A stretch of 64,000 nt of DNA. Source: Desulfomonile tiedjei. GTDB lineage: Bacteria > Desulfobacterota > Desulfomonilia > Desulfomonilales > Desulfomonilaceae. Below are positions 42,423 to 51,275 of the stretch, piece after piece. Location: positions 1-64,000 of the forward strand of contig JACRDF010000027.1 in assembly GCA_016212925.1 (NCBI GenBank). Direction: 5' to 3'. Under the pieces are notes generated by a model, which made no database searches, was not told where the DNA came from, and saw only the letters and a list, made by a program, of their open reading frames with translations. The position numbers and the translations under genes were made by a program. How positions within the stretch are numbered: position 1 is the first letter of the stretch; every line of letters starts with the position of its first letter.

Positions 42423-44753
42423 TCATTTGGATGCCTGAATTCTTTGAGCCTTGAGTTCGGAAAGGCCGAGGACTGCAAGAAGGTAGCACACCACGGATTC
42501 CGCCCCCTGATTGGCGCTGATTCCGTTGGAGTCGATCCCGTCGGCCACCGAGCCGTCAGCAAAATCATAGAGCGCAGTATTGAGCCTGTTTCGGCCCAGG
42601 AACCAGTCAAAAGCAAGCCGAGCGAGTTCGAGGTACTTGTAACTGTTAGTTACCTCTGAAGCTGCGACGTATGCTTCCACCAGGTAGCCTGCATCTATGG
42701 GCTGTTGTCCAAAGAGGGCTCTTTCCCCACCTTTGGGGTACCAACCTTCATTGCCGACAAGCTCGAAATAGACTCCATTCCACTGCTGTTTGGTAAGAAA
42801 ATCCAGCGATTCCAGCGCAACCTTCATGTATTCTTCGCTTTGTGTTACCTGGTAAGCACGCAGCAATGCCTCAGGGATTTTGGCGTTTCCGTAGGCTATC
42901 ACATCCTCGAACCACTGCCAGTCCTCACTCTGGTTCTCTTTGTACAGGCTGACCAGATCATCAGCCAACTGGATCAGAAGTCTTTTAAATTGGCTCGCTC
43001 CTTCGAATTTTTGCAAGAGATGGAACATACCTATAATGGCATAGGCCTTGGCCCTCGGCGCTTGAAGTTCGAGTATTCTCGGCGCGGCCTTCGCCATGAT
43101 GTTTTGGGCCAGAGCCCGTATTTGCTCTTTTGTGCCCCATCTCACAACGGTTCCAAGTCCCCATAGGACTCTGCCCAAGGTATCATCGCTCCCCTGCTGA
43201 TCCTGAAATCTTCGATCGTATGACATGAAATTGTGGAAATGGCCTGTTTCCGTCTGGGAGTGATTCAGAAAGCTGATGTAGGTCCTGATCAAAGGCAGGA
43301 TCTGCTCGTCCTTTTGTTGTTCATAACAGGTCATCAGCGCGGCAAGTCCCCGACCGACATCGTCGGCGCTGTACCCATTATCACGATCCGGTATGCCAAA
43401 GCACGCGTGTTGCAACAGCCCGACACTGTCTGATAAAGAGATCAAATGGTCGAGGTTGATCTCCGGGAGGGTAATCACGGGCAGCATCTTTTGCTTCCAG
43501 GAAGATTTTACTTCCAAGTCCTTCCGCTCGCCGAGCATTTGCACAAACATTTCCACGTACTGGCGCCCTACCTCTCGCCACACCATTGTGCGCCCGTACT
43601 CGTAAGCCGCCTTCCGCATCTTGTTCCGCCGTATGGAATCGCCGATCAAGTCGTTCAGAGCTTTGGCCATACCTTTCACGTCGCGGAAATCTACCAGCAC
43701 TCCCCGTGAATCAGAGAGCAATTCCTCCGCGTACCAGTAGGGTGTAGACACTACGGCCTTGCCCATTCCCACAGCGTAGGCAAGTGTGCCCGAGGTTATT
43801 TGTTCTTTGGCCAAATATGGAGTCAAATAAACATCACAACAAGACATGTATTCGGTTAATTCCTGCAGATCGACAAATCTGTTGTGGAACACCACATTGT
43901 CCGCTAGGTTCAGGTCGATGACTTTTCGTTCCAATGATAAGCGATACTGCTCGCCGTGAACCTTTTTAACTTCAGGATGCGTTGCGCCGAGAATGATGTA
44001 GACAGTATCCGGGTGTTTCTCTACAACATGAGGTAGTGCTTCCAGAGCAGTTTCTATGCCCTTATTGGGACTGAGCAACCCGAATGTAAGAAGAACCGTC
44101 AGGCCTTCCACATTGAACTTTTCCTTGTAGAAGTTAGAATCAACAAAAGGAACGTCATGAACACCATGATGTATTACTGAGATCTTGTCTCGAGGGACGG
44201 CATATATCTCCTGGAGCATCCTGGCCCCCTTTTGACTCATGGTGACCAGTCGCTGAGAGCAATTTATGACATCCTCAAAGGCCTCCCGATAGTCTGTCGG
44301 AGGATTTTCCAAGATTGTGTGTACGGTGGTTATTACCGGCTTTTTTAGATGGCACAGCAGCACTGAAAGGTACTTGCCGGCGTCGCCCCCGAAGATGCCG
44401 AATTCGTGCTGAAGGCTGACTATCTGGGCCGAGGAACCGTTAAGATATTCGGCTGCACGAGCATAATCACGAATTACGTTTTTTCGGATCTCAAACGTAA
44501 CCTCAGACGGGTAATCGTACCCTCCTGCTCGATCGCTAATGGCAACGACGCGATATGGTTTGCCTCCCATTTCTTGCTTGATGGAAGTACCCAGGTCGTT
44601 GGCGAATGTCGCAATTCCACATGTTTTGGGAACGAATGTCCCCACGTAAACTACGTCGAGGTCTGATACCAAGATAGGGTTTTCCAGTTGGATTCTTGCC
44701 ACGTCTGCCCCTGAACGCTTTGATCGCCTGCTTAGAAAGCCCCTTTGGTCCAT
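42423..44753 (-). CDS. GT4 glycosyltransferase fused to an alpha/alpha-toroid glycosidase-like domain
   Basis: 776 aa. Residues about 30-420 are a GT-B glycosyltransferase: VPKTCGIATFANDLG, then FGLLSPNKGIETALEALPHVV and the donor site TSGTLAYAVGMGKAVVSTPYWYAEE. Residues about 435-770 are helical repeats rich in Trp and Gly (YLVEAYVAASEVTNSYKYLELARLAFDWFLGRNRLN...ISANQGAESVVCYLLA), the pattern of an (alpha/alpha)6 toroid as in GH76/GH88-type or N-acyl-glucosamine-epimerase-like folds. One chain may thus make and trim, or isomerise and add, a sugar. The ribosome site is weak, so the start is uncertain. Confidence 0.85.
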   Translation of the reverse strand: MDQRGFLSRRSKRSGADVARIQLENPILVSDLDVVYVGTFVPKTCGIATFANDLGTSIKQEMGGKPYRVVAISDRAGGYDYPSEVTFEIRKNVIRDYARAAEYLNGSSAQIVSLQHEFGIFGGDAGKYLSVLLCHLKKPVITTVHTILENPPTDYREAFEDVINCSQRLVTMSQKGARMLQEIYAVPRDKISVIHHGVHDVPFVDSNFYKEKFNVEGLTVLLTFGLLSPNKGIETALEALPHVVEKHPDTVYIILGATHPEVKKVHGEQYRLSLERKVIDLNLADNVVFHNRFVDLQELTEYMSCCDVYLTPYLAKEQITSGTLAYAVGMGKAVVSTPYWYAEELLSDSRGVLVDFRDVKGMAKALNDLIGDSIRRNKMRKAAYEYGRTMVWREVGRQYVEMFVQMLGERKDLEVKSSWKQKMLPVITLPEINLDHLISLSDSVGLLQHACFGIPDRDNGYSADDVGRGLAALMTCYEQQKDEQILPLIRTYISFLNHSQTETGHFHNFMSYDRRFQDQQGSDDTLGRVLWGLGTVVRWGTKEQIRALAQNIMAKAAPRILELQAPRAKAYAIIGMFHLLQKFEGASQFKRLLIQLADDLVSLYKENQSEDWQWFEDVIAYGNAKIPEALLRAYQVTQSEEYMKVALESLDFLTKQQWNGVYFELVGNEGWYPKGGERALFGQQPIDAGYLVEAYVAASEVTNSYKYLELARLAFDWFLGRNRLNTALYDFADGSVADGIDSNGISANQGAESVVCYLLAVLGLSELKAQRIQASK

Positions 44754-45064
44754 GGTTCAATTCATGAATTAAGTGATCTTGCCGGGTGATCCGCACTTGA
44801 AGATGGTACATTGTTCAAGCATTTGACAGCTTTTGTCAAGTCCCAGAGTCCTGGAGGAGACAATGACCCAACGTCAGGGCGGATAGCTGAGGGGCGTGAG
44901 CGCAGTCAGCTCAGACAGGGAGCTTGACATTCCGCGGCTTTCGGCCAATACTAACTTAATAGATAACAAATGCGCCAATTTGTACCAGAAGTGCTTATCT
45001 GTTGTTTGTGATAAACAAAACGGTAACATAATGACAAAGCCGCCTGCTCAAGGAGGTTTTCGGT
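44754..45064. promoter_or_regulatory. Divergent promoter region of the glycan locus
   Basis: 311 bases separate the two divergent glycosyltransferase genes. TTGACA-GCTTT-TGTCAA at 44823-44839 is a perfect inverted repeat that also places a TTGACA on each strand. An AT-rich TTGTTT-N16-TAACAT (45002-45029) could be the rightward promoter, ahead of AAGGAGG at 45050. Confidence 0.4.
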
Positions 45065-46417
45065 ATGCGTATTGCTATGTTGTCTTCGATAGCGTGGCGA
45101 ACTCCTCCCCGACACTACGGACCATGGGAACAAGTTGTTTCCCTTCTTACGGAAGGTCTTGTTGCGAGAGGGATTGACGTCACACTTTTTGCCACGGCAG
45201 ATTCGAAAACAGGTGGCAAACTTCACGCAATTGTTCCAAGACCTTACGAGGAAGACAAGGAACTGATTCCGAAGGTTTGGGAATCTCTTCATATCAGCGA
45301 GGTTTTCGAGAAAGCTCAAGATTTTGACTTGATCCACAATCACTTTGATTTCCTGCCTCTCACCTACTCGGGTGTTGTGACAAGGCCGGTCCTCACCACC
45401 ATCCACGGCTTCTCCTCTGCAAAGATTCTGCCCGTTTACAAAAAATACGACGGGAAAAGTTATTATGTGTCTATCAGCGATGCAGATCGGTCACCGGAAC
45501 TTACCTATATTGCAACCATTCACCATGGAATAGACGTGGAGGAGTTTACTTTCAACCCATCCGGTGGAAAATACCTTCTGTTCTTTGGCCGAATTCATCC
45601 TGACAAAGGCGCTCGGGAAGCCATTGAGATAGCGCGACTGGCGAACAAGGATTTGTTGATCGCGGGAATAATTCAGGACGAGCAATACTTTGAAGCTGAG
45701 GTTAAGCCGCACCTGGATGGCAACCATGTAAAATATATAGGAAGCGTAGGCCCAGACCGCAGGGATGACCTTCTTGGCGGGGCGGCGTGCCTTTTGCACC
45801 CGATTAGCTTTGATGAGCCCTTCGGCTTGTCCGTTGTCGAGGCCAACGCATGTGGCACACCGGTAATAGCCTTCTCAAAGGGTTCCATGCCGGAAATCAT
45901 AACGGACGGGGTTAATGGTTTCCTTGTATCGAGCCCTACCGAGGCGGCCGACGCAGTAAAGAGGATCCACACCATATCCCGTCCTGATTGCCGGGAAGTC
46001 GCAGAGAGGCGATTTTCGCGAGATCGCATGGTCGAGGATTACTTGAAAGTGTACGATCGGATCCTCCAAGAAACTTTGACAGAAGATCGTCGTCCATGGG
46101 GATACTATGAGGTTCTTTCCGACTTTCCGGATCACAAGGTTAAACGCATTGTCGTCTATCCGGGCAAGAGACTCAGTTTACAAAGCCATCAACGCCGGCG
46201 GGAGAATTGGACAATGGTACAAGGCCGAGCAATTGTTACACGCGGCGATGAACAGATTCCGTTAAGTCCGGGTGATTCTATACGGATTTCCATGGATGCG
46301 AGACACCGCATCTTCAATCCAGGCACCAGCGATGTGGTCTTCATCGAGGTACAAACAGGTGATTACTTCGGCGAAGATGACATAGAACGTTTTGAAGACG
46401 ACTTCGGCCGGGAGTAG
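45065..46417 (+). CDS. GT4 glycosyltransferase fused to a mannose-6-phosphate-isomerase-type cupin
   Basis: 450 aa. Residues 1-335 are a GT4 enzyme (MLSSIAWRTPPRHYGPWE at the start, FFGRIHPDKGAREAIEIA, and the donor loop DEPFGLSVVEANACGTPVIAF). Residues about 340-450 form a cupin of the type II phosphomannose isomerase / mannose-1-phosphate guanylyltransferase C-terminus: RRPWGYYEVL, KRLSLQSHQRRRENWTMVQGRA and the closing SPGDSIRISMDARHRIFNPG. The fusion points to mannose as the sugar. AAGGAGG precedes the ATG. Confidence 0.9.
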   Translation: MRIAMLSSIAWRTPPRHYGPWEQVVSLLTEGLVARGIDVTLFATADSKTGGKLHAIVPRPYEEDKELIPKVWESLHISEVFEKAQDFDLIHNHFDFLPLTYSGVVTRPVLTTIHGFSSAKILPVYKKYDGKSYYVSISDADRSPELTYIATIHHGIDVEEFTFNPSGGKYLLFFGRIHPDKGAREAIEIARLANKDLLIAGIIQDEQYFEAEVKPHLDGNHVKYIGSVGPDRRDDLLGGAACLLHPISFDEPFGLSVVEANACGTPVIAFSKGSMPEIITDGVNGFLVSSPTEAADAVKRIHTISRPDCREVAERRFSRDRMVEDYLKVYDRILQETLTEDRRPWGYYEVLSDFPDHKVKRIVVYPGKRLSLQSHQRRRENWTMVQGRAIVTRGDEQIPLSPGDSIRISMDARHRIFNPGTSDVVFIEVQTGDYFGEDDIERFEDDFGRE

Positions 46418-46420
46418 CCA

Positions 46421-47368
46421 ATGGCCATGTACCCCCAAAAGCCCATGGTGAGTCGCTTCGAAGGGAACCCGATCCTCACCAAGGGGCATGTCCCATACCC
46501 GGTTGAGACAGTTCATAATGCAGCGGCAGTCAAATTCCGTGGTGAATACATGTTGGTATTCCGTTCGCATCTCAGAAATGGCCGTTCCATACTTGGATTA
46601 GCGACTAGCAAAGACGGCTGTAATTTTGTTGTCGCCCCCGAGCCCTTTATGGTTCCCGCTACAAAAGGCCTTTTCGCTCAGTACGAAGAATTCGGAATTG
46701 AAGATCCTCGTATATGTCAAATTGACAGTGATTTTCTGGTCACTTACAGCGCTTATTCCCGGCATGGCGTACGAATAGGGCTTGCCAAGACTTCGGATTT
46801 TAGGTCCGTTGAACGAGTAGCTCTGATCACGCAAGCGGATTATCGCAATGTGGCGCTTTTCCCAGCGAAGTTTCAAGGACGATTTGCTCGTCTTGACCGT
46901 CCGCACACGCAGATAGCGCCATGGTCCATCTGGATTTCGTATTCTCCCGACCTCATCCACTGGGGGGATTCTCGCCGGATCATGCAGCCGGCCCCGTACC
47001 ATTGGGATCAAATGAAAATCGGCCCGGGAGCGCCGCCTTTTCGGACATCCAAAGGGTGGCTTCATATCTATCACGGAGTGTTCGAAACCATGGATGGAGC
47101 AATTTATAGACTGGGCGCGGCTCTGCACGATCTTGAAGATCCGGCAAAGATTCTGGGAGTTGCCGACGAGTGGATTCTTCAACCCGAGGACCCGTGGGAG
47201 GTGACGGGCTATGTACACAATGTGGTCTTCACGTGTGGAGCGATCCCCGAAGACGACGGCACTGTGAAGATCTATTGGGGTGGGGCCGATACCGTAGTTT
47301 GCATGGGAACGGCAGTGATAGATGATTTGGTGGGTTTGTGCCTGAGTGCTCCGCGCCCCTCCTTGTAG
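46421..47368 (+). CDS. GH130-type beta-mannoside phosphorylase-like protein, copy 2
   Basis: 315 aa. Same layout as copy 1: RFEGNPILTKGHVPYPVETVHN at the start, FGIEDPRIC with the catalytic Asp, SPDLIHWGD, KIGPGAPPFRTSKGWLHIYHG and IYRLGAALHDLEDP. It begins 3 bases after the glycosyltransferase-cupin stop, so the two are co-translated. Phosphorolysis or synthesis of beta-mannosides is the family role; direction cannot be told. Confidence 0.88.
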   Translation: MAMYPQKPMVSRFEGNPILTKGHVPYPVETVHNAAAVKFRGEYMLVFRSHLRNGRSILGLATSKDGCNFVVAPEPFMVPATKGLFAQYEEFGIEDPRICQIDSDFLVTYSAYSRHGVRIGLAKTSDFRSVERVALITQADYRNVALFPAKFQGRFARLDRPHTQIAPWSIWISYSPDLIHWGDSRRIMQPAPYHWDQMKIGPGAPPFRTSKGWLHIYHGVFETMDGAIYRLGAALHDLEDPAKILGVADEWILQPEDPWEVTGYVHNVVFTCGAIPEDDGTVKIYWGGADTVVCMGTAVIDDLVGLCLSAPRPSL

Positions 47369-47512
47369 GGAAATGTTGCGTGTTGGCGAGACCGCAAGGA
47401 GAAGCGCAGTTCCAACCCCTTCTTAAAATCCTAGCGCCTTGCAACCGACACGTATAAAATATTTCAGTGTCGGATGTTCCAAAGACCGGTAAGCTTCCAA
47501 GGAGATGAAGAA

Positions 47513-47902
47513 ATGCCAGATTCTAAAGGGTATTCCTGGATTGGAGCAGTGTTAACGCACCTCATAGATTCCATGAATCAAGCGAATTCATGGAAAGACC
47601 ATTCAGCCGACTTAGTACAAATTGCGGCCGCTTTTCGGCGGATAGCTGAACCGCTCGGTCCGGAAGGCGTTGAGAAAGCCATTAAAGCTTATATTGAAGG
47701 TGAGGGCAAAGACGAACGCGCCACCTACGCCAAAATTGGAACAACGCTAATGGTCAATGTACAATTCATCCTCGGTCAACCGGACCCGCTGGAAACCTCA
47801 GGGAAAGTCGCAGAATTCGCATCTATTTTTGAGTCATTAGCCGCACCTCTCGGTCCGGAAGGTGTTGAGAAAGCTATTAAAGCTTGGGACCCCAAGAGGT
47901 GA
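47513..47902 (+). CDS. Small protein with internal repeat LGPEGVEKAIKA
   Basis: 129 aa, no family recognised, soluble, no signal peptide. The block F-x-x-[IL]A-x-PLGPEGVEKAIKA occurs twice (around residues 43-58 and 112-127), and the DNA of the two copies is nearly identical, so this is a recent internal duplication or a repeat kept identical. ATG 47513 has AAGGAG 8 bases before it; an in-frame ATG at 47474 lacks a site. Follows the glycan genes by 144 bases. Confidence 0.65.
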   Translation: MPDSKGYSWIGAVLTHLIDSMNQANSWKDHSADLVQIAAAFRRIAEPLGPEGVEKAIKAYIEGEGKDERATYAKIGTTLMVNVQFILGQPDPLETSGKVAEFASIFESLAAPLGPEGVEKAIKAWDPKR

Positions 47903-48288
47903 GAGTCCATCCAGTCAAATTGGAGCGACTTGAATGAACCAACGATCGTCGAACGGAGAACCCGTAGGATGCGGTTCGCTTCATTCGCCGCATCCCACCC
48001 GGGCTTGGCAGGCCGGGTCATGATGGAAAGTTCCGCTGTACTGACCTCATCGAAATGTAGGCATCGAACTCTTTACCCACCACAATTCCTTCCGGATTCC
48101 CGCTTGCGCGCGAACCGCGGATGAGGTAATGGTTTAGTTGGGTGTAGACCGCACGGGCAACTGCAGCTGATTCCTAATATACGATTCCAATTCTTGCACA
48201 TAACTGAGGGGTTACGCCCCCGAACCGGCCGAATACCATGAGCTGGAAGGCTTAGGCCCACAAAGACCCGCTAGTGGAGGGGAAACTG
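47903..48288. other. Gene-free stretch with one REP hairpin
   Basis: 386 bases. GTAGGATGCGG and CCGCATCC at 47964-47995 form the same REP that flanks the transposase at 50672-51202. Otherwise only a repeat-like TTCCGGATTCCCGCTTGCGCGCGAACC fragment split near 48090 is noticeable. Confidence 0.5.
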
Positions 48289-49371
48289 ATGGAGGAACCG
48301 CAAAAGGCAATAGCGCTTCGGTTGGAGCAACTCAAGAACCGTTACACGGTCCCGAAATTCCCGAACAAGGGAAAGTTTTTGATCGCAATCCTGATCCTCG
48401 TAATCATCTTGTACGGAGTCTGTCTGGTCTATGTTCAACCCGAAGAGTTCGGCATCAAGGTGGTGCGACTCGGGGCTGACCGTGGTGTACATAAGGAGGT
48501 TTACGGTCCGGGGTTTTACGCGGTGGTTCCGGGCATGCACGAGATGCACCGCCTACCCATGGGAGTCCAGGTGCTGGAACTCACTAATACTCCGCAGACA
48601 GCGGCTCTCGCCTCGCGGCAAGAAAAAGCGGCCCACATCCAAACCTCGGACGGCTTTTTCGTTGATGTCGATGTGTCGATCCTGTACCGAATTGCCGATC
48701 CGTACTTGGTTTTCACCATGATAGGCCCCGGGACCCTGTACGAGGACAATGGAATCATCCCCAAGGCCGAGCCGATCCTGAAGGCAACCCTGGGTGAGCT
48801 TACCACCGAGGAGTTTTACAACAGCCCGCTTCGTGTGAAGAGAACCAATGCCGCCAAGGAGATCTTGAACCGGGAGCTGAATCCGAAGGGGATCAAGGTC
48901 GAACAGGTCATGGTGCGCTATTTCAAATACAGTAACGAAATTCAAAAGAACATTGAGGAAAAGAAGCTCAAAGACCAGCTTGTGTTCAAGAACCAGGCTG
49001 AAGCACGGGCTGCCACGGAAGAGGCAATCATAAAGAAGATCACCCAGGAAGGCGAAGCCACGGTAGCGGTAAAGATGGAGGAAGGGCAGGCTTACGTCAC
49101 CAGGAAGAGGGCTGAAAAAGACCTTTATGTCCGCAAGAAAAAGGCCGAAGCCGACCTGCTGGTGAGGATCGCGGAGGCCGAGCGGGTCAAACTCAAGAAT
49201 GAGGCCTTGGAAGGCGAGGGCGCGGAGCGCATGGTTGGGCTGAAAATGGCCGACGTGTATAAAGGGTTGCATACGATTATTCTGCCAAGCGATGGGCCGA
49301 ACGGCGTTAACCCGCTGAGCCTCGGCAAGACCTTGAACCTGTTTGATGTACGCAAAGGAGGTGCCAAATGA
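48289..49371 (+). CDS. SPFH/prohibitin-family membrane protein
   Basis: 360 aa. A cytoplasmic N-terminus of about 30 residues, one TM segment (about 31-50, FLIAILILVIILYGVCLVYV), then an SPFH/Band-7 domain (EEFGIKVVRLGADRG ... VDVDVSILYRIADPYLVF) and a long charged coiled coil (about 220-310, KKKAEADLLVRIAEAERVKL). Such proteins build oligomeric membrane scaffolds. GGAGGGGAAA precedes ATG 48289. Overlaps the second SPFH gene by 4 bases, suggesting a hetero-oligomer. Confidence 0.88.
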   Translation: MEEPQKAIALRLEQLKNRYTVPKFPNKGKFLIAILILVIILYGVCLVYVQPEEFGIKVVRLGADRGVHKEVYGPGFYAVVPGMHEMHRLPMGVQVLELTNTPQTAALASRQEKAAHIQTSDGFFVDVDVSILYRIADPYLVFTMIGPGTLYEDNGIIPKAEPILKATLGELTTEEFYNSPLRVKRTNAAKEILNRELNPKGIKVEQVMVRYFKYSNEIQKNIEEKKLKDQLVFKNQAEARAATEEAIIKKITQEGEATVAVKMEEGQAYVTRKRAEKDLYVRKKKAEADLLVRIAEAERVKLKNEALEGEGAERMVGLKMADVYKGLHTIILPSDGPNGVNPLSLGKTLNLFDVRKGGAK

Positions 49372-50402
49372 AGCGCTTGCTGCTGTCGGCACTCCTCCTG
49401 GCTTGCATGGTGTTCGCAGGGTGCGTTCCGCGAACCACAGGTGGGACCGAAGTCGGAGTAAGGACGATCAAATTGGGGGTATTCGCCAAAAAAGGCGTTG
49501 AAGACAAGGTGTATGCGCCGGGTTCTACCTATTTATTCCTGCCCTTTGTAAACGATTGGCACACCTTCGACACCAAACTCCAGAACCTGGAGATGACGAT
49601 GAACCCGGCCACGGGAGATCGAAAAGCGCGGGATGATCTGCTCTTCAAGACCGTTGATGGGAACGACATCGGCCTGGACGTGATCATCGCTTACCGGATC
49701 GATCCCAGCAAGGCGCCGTATATCCTTCAGTACGTGGCCAAAGACAACCGAACTCTTCGGGAGAAGGTCGTGAGGACGGTGGCAAGGAGCAAGCCGAGAG
49801 ACATCTTCGGAGAGCTGAAGACCGAGGAATTTTACGTGGCCGCGAAAAGGGAAGCCAAGGCACAGGTTGCCAAAGAGGTGATGCAGGAGATCCTCGGCCC
49901 TATGGGTATTATCGTGGAGCGGGTTCTTACTAAAGACTACCGGTTCAATAAGGAATACCAGAAGGCCATTGAGGACAAGAAGATTGCGGACCAGAGGGTC
50001 GAAAAGAACAGGTCGGCCCAGCACGTGGCCTTCGAGGAATACAAGCGAAAGCTTGAAGACGCCAAGGGTGAAGTCAACAAGCTGGTGGCCAACGTCGATG
50101 GCGAGTTTCGGAGAGCCAAGATCGAGGCTGACGCTTACTTTGAAAAACAATCGCTCTTGGCTCAGGCAACCAGGGCAGAAGGTGTCGCAGAGGCCGAAGG
50201 CATCCGGCAAATGAACAAAGCCCTTATCGGCTCGGGAGGCGAGGCCCTGGTAAAGCTGAGAATTGCGGAGGCCCTCCAGGACAAGAAAATTGTGTTGCTG
50301 CCAATGTCAGAAGGCGGCATGAACCTAAAGACCACGGATATCAACAAACTCATTGACATAATGGGTATAAAGGCCCTGGCAACACCGGGAGAAAGAAGGT
50401 AA
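49368..50402 (+). CDS. SPFH-domain lipoprotein
   Basis: 344 aa. The lipoprotein signal MKRLLLSALLLACMVFAGC has the lipobox FAGC with C19, so it should be tethered to a membrane outside the cytoplasm. An SPFH domain follows (EVGVRTIKLGVFAKKGVEDKVYAPGSTY...DVIIAYRIDPSKAPYIL) and then a coiled coil (about 195-285). It is paralogous to the 48289 product with a different anchor. Coupled translation (ATGA overlap) implies a complex that lines the periplasmic side. Confidence 0.88.
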   Translation: MKRLLLSALLLACMVFAGCVPRTTGGTEVGVRTIKLGVFAKKGVEDKVYAPGSTYLFLPFVNDWHTFDTKLQNLEMTMNPATGDRKARDDLLFKTVDGNDIGLDVIIAYRIDPSKAPYILQYVAKDNRTLREKVVRTVARSKPRDIFGELKTEEFYVAAKREAKAQVAKEVMQEILGPMGIIVERVLTKDYRFNKEYQKAIEDKKIADQRVEKNRSAQHVAFEEYKRKLEDAKGEVNKLVANVDGEFRRAKIEADAYFEKQSLLAQATRAEGVAEAEGIRQMNKALIGSGGEALVKLRIAEALQDKKIVLLPMSEGGMNLKTTDINKLIDIMGIKALATPGERR

Positions 50403-50433
50403 AGGGCGCGAGGAGGCGATCAGGAAACCGCAC

Positions 50434-50520
50434 GTAGGATGCGGTGACCAGCGGGAACCATGTCGTTCCGTTGCGGGGCTCTCGTGAGCGATGCGGTTCG
50501 CTTCGCTCACCACATCCTAC
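50434..50520. repeat. REP pair (BIME) beside a REP-associated transposase
   Basis: GTAGGATGCGG (50434) and CACATCCTAC (50511-50520) are inverted, enclosing GTGAGCGA...TCGCTCAC. Related units are at 50634-50664, 51241-51271 and 47964-47995. Confidence 0.7.
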
Positions 50521-50633
50521 ATGGGCTTTCACCCGCGGGGGTGCCTTTCCCCCAGGGTGGGTTCCTTGTGCCAGGCTTCTCTTCCCCTAACAAAAGCGGA
50601 TGAGACAGCATCACCGGTGAAGGATTAGCTCCC

Positions 50634-50664
50634 GTAGGATGCGGTGACCAGCGGGAACCGCATC
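50634..50664. repeat. REP element at the 3' end of the transposase gene
   Basis: GTAGGATGCGG...CCGCATC with a 13-base loop. It ends 8 bases from the transposase stop codon. Confidence 0.7.
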
Positions 50665-50671
50665 GTTCGAG

Positions 50672-51202
50672 TCACTCCGCAGCTTCAAGGCTAGCAATAT
50701 CCTCACCACCCCAGTCTTCCGGATACAAACCACGCCGCACATAATCATGGAAACTGGAATGTGGCCAATCACCCACGCGGCGAACCCATCCGTGTTTGAC
50801 CGGATTCCAATGGATATAATCCACATGCCGGTTAAAATCCTCATCGTCCCGAATCAGGTGTTCCCAAAAGCGGCGCTGCCAAATGCCGCGTTCACCTCTT
50901 TGAGATCGGCTTTGAGAGATACGTTCCCCTTTGTCAATTGCACGGGAGAACTGGCCTTTGATCAAGCTCCAGCGGCTCGAAAAATCTGTATCTTCAGGCG
51001 GCAACGTCCATATGCAATGTAGATGGTCCGGCAGAACGACGACCGCTTCCAGTTGAAAGGGGAGTCGCAGCCGAACGCTTCGAAATGCTGCCCGCAATAA
51101 GTCGATCCGCTCGACCAAAAGTCGATTCCCCAGCCGTTCGGCAAGATTGACTGTGAAGAACCATGTGCCTCCGGGCAGCCAGGCACGGCGGTATTCGGTC
51201 AT
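50672..51202 (-). CDS. REP-associated tyrosine transposase (RAYT, IS200-like fold)
   Basis: 176 aa. The Y1/TnpA_REP fold is recognised from TWFFTVNLAERLGNRLLVERIDLLR, then VVVLPDHLHCIWTLP, whose HxH-type motif binds the metal, and FWEHLIRDDEDFNRHVDYIHWNPVKHGWV, where the YIHWNPVKHG signature with its catalytic Tyr is diagnostic. These enzymes cut and move REP palindromes and are single-copy domesticated transposases. REPs of one family lie on both sides, as expected for a cognate pair. Confidence 0.92.
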   Translation of the reverse strand: MTEYRRAWLPGGTWFFTVNLAERLGNRLLVERIDLLRAAFRSVRLRLPFQLEAVVVLPDHLHCIWTLPPEDTDFSSRWSLIKGQFSRAIDKGERISQSRSQRGERGIWQRRFWEHLIRDDEDFNRHVDYIHWNPVKHGWVRRVGDWPHSSFHDYVRRGLYPEDWGGEDIASLEAAE

Positions 51203-51236
51203 CGGCGAACCTCTCTTGGGGGTTCTTTTTTTGCGC

Positions 51237-51272
51237 GAGCGATGCGGTTCGCTTCGCTCACCGCATCCTACG
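51237..51272. repeat. REP element upstream of the transposase
   Basis: GATGCGG-N13-CCGCATC followed by CTACG, in inverted sense to the copy at 50634, so the transposase gene lies between outward-matching REPs. Confidence 0.7.
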
Positions 51273-51275
51273 CGG

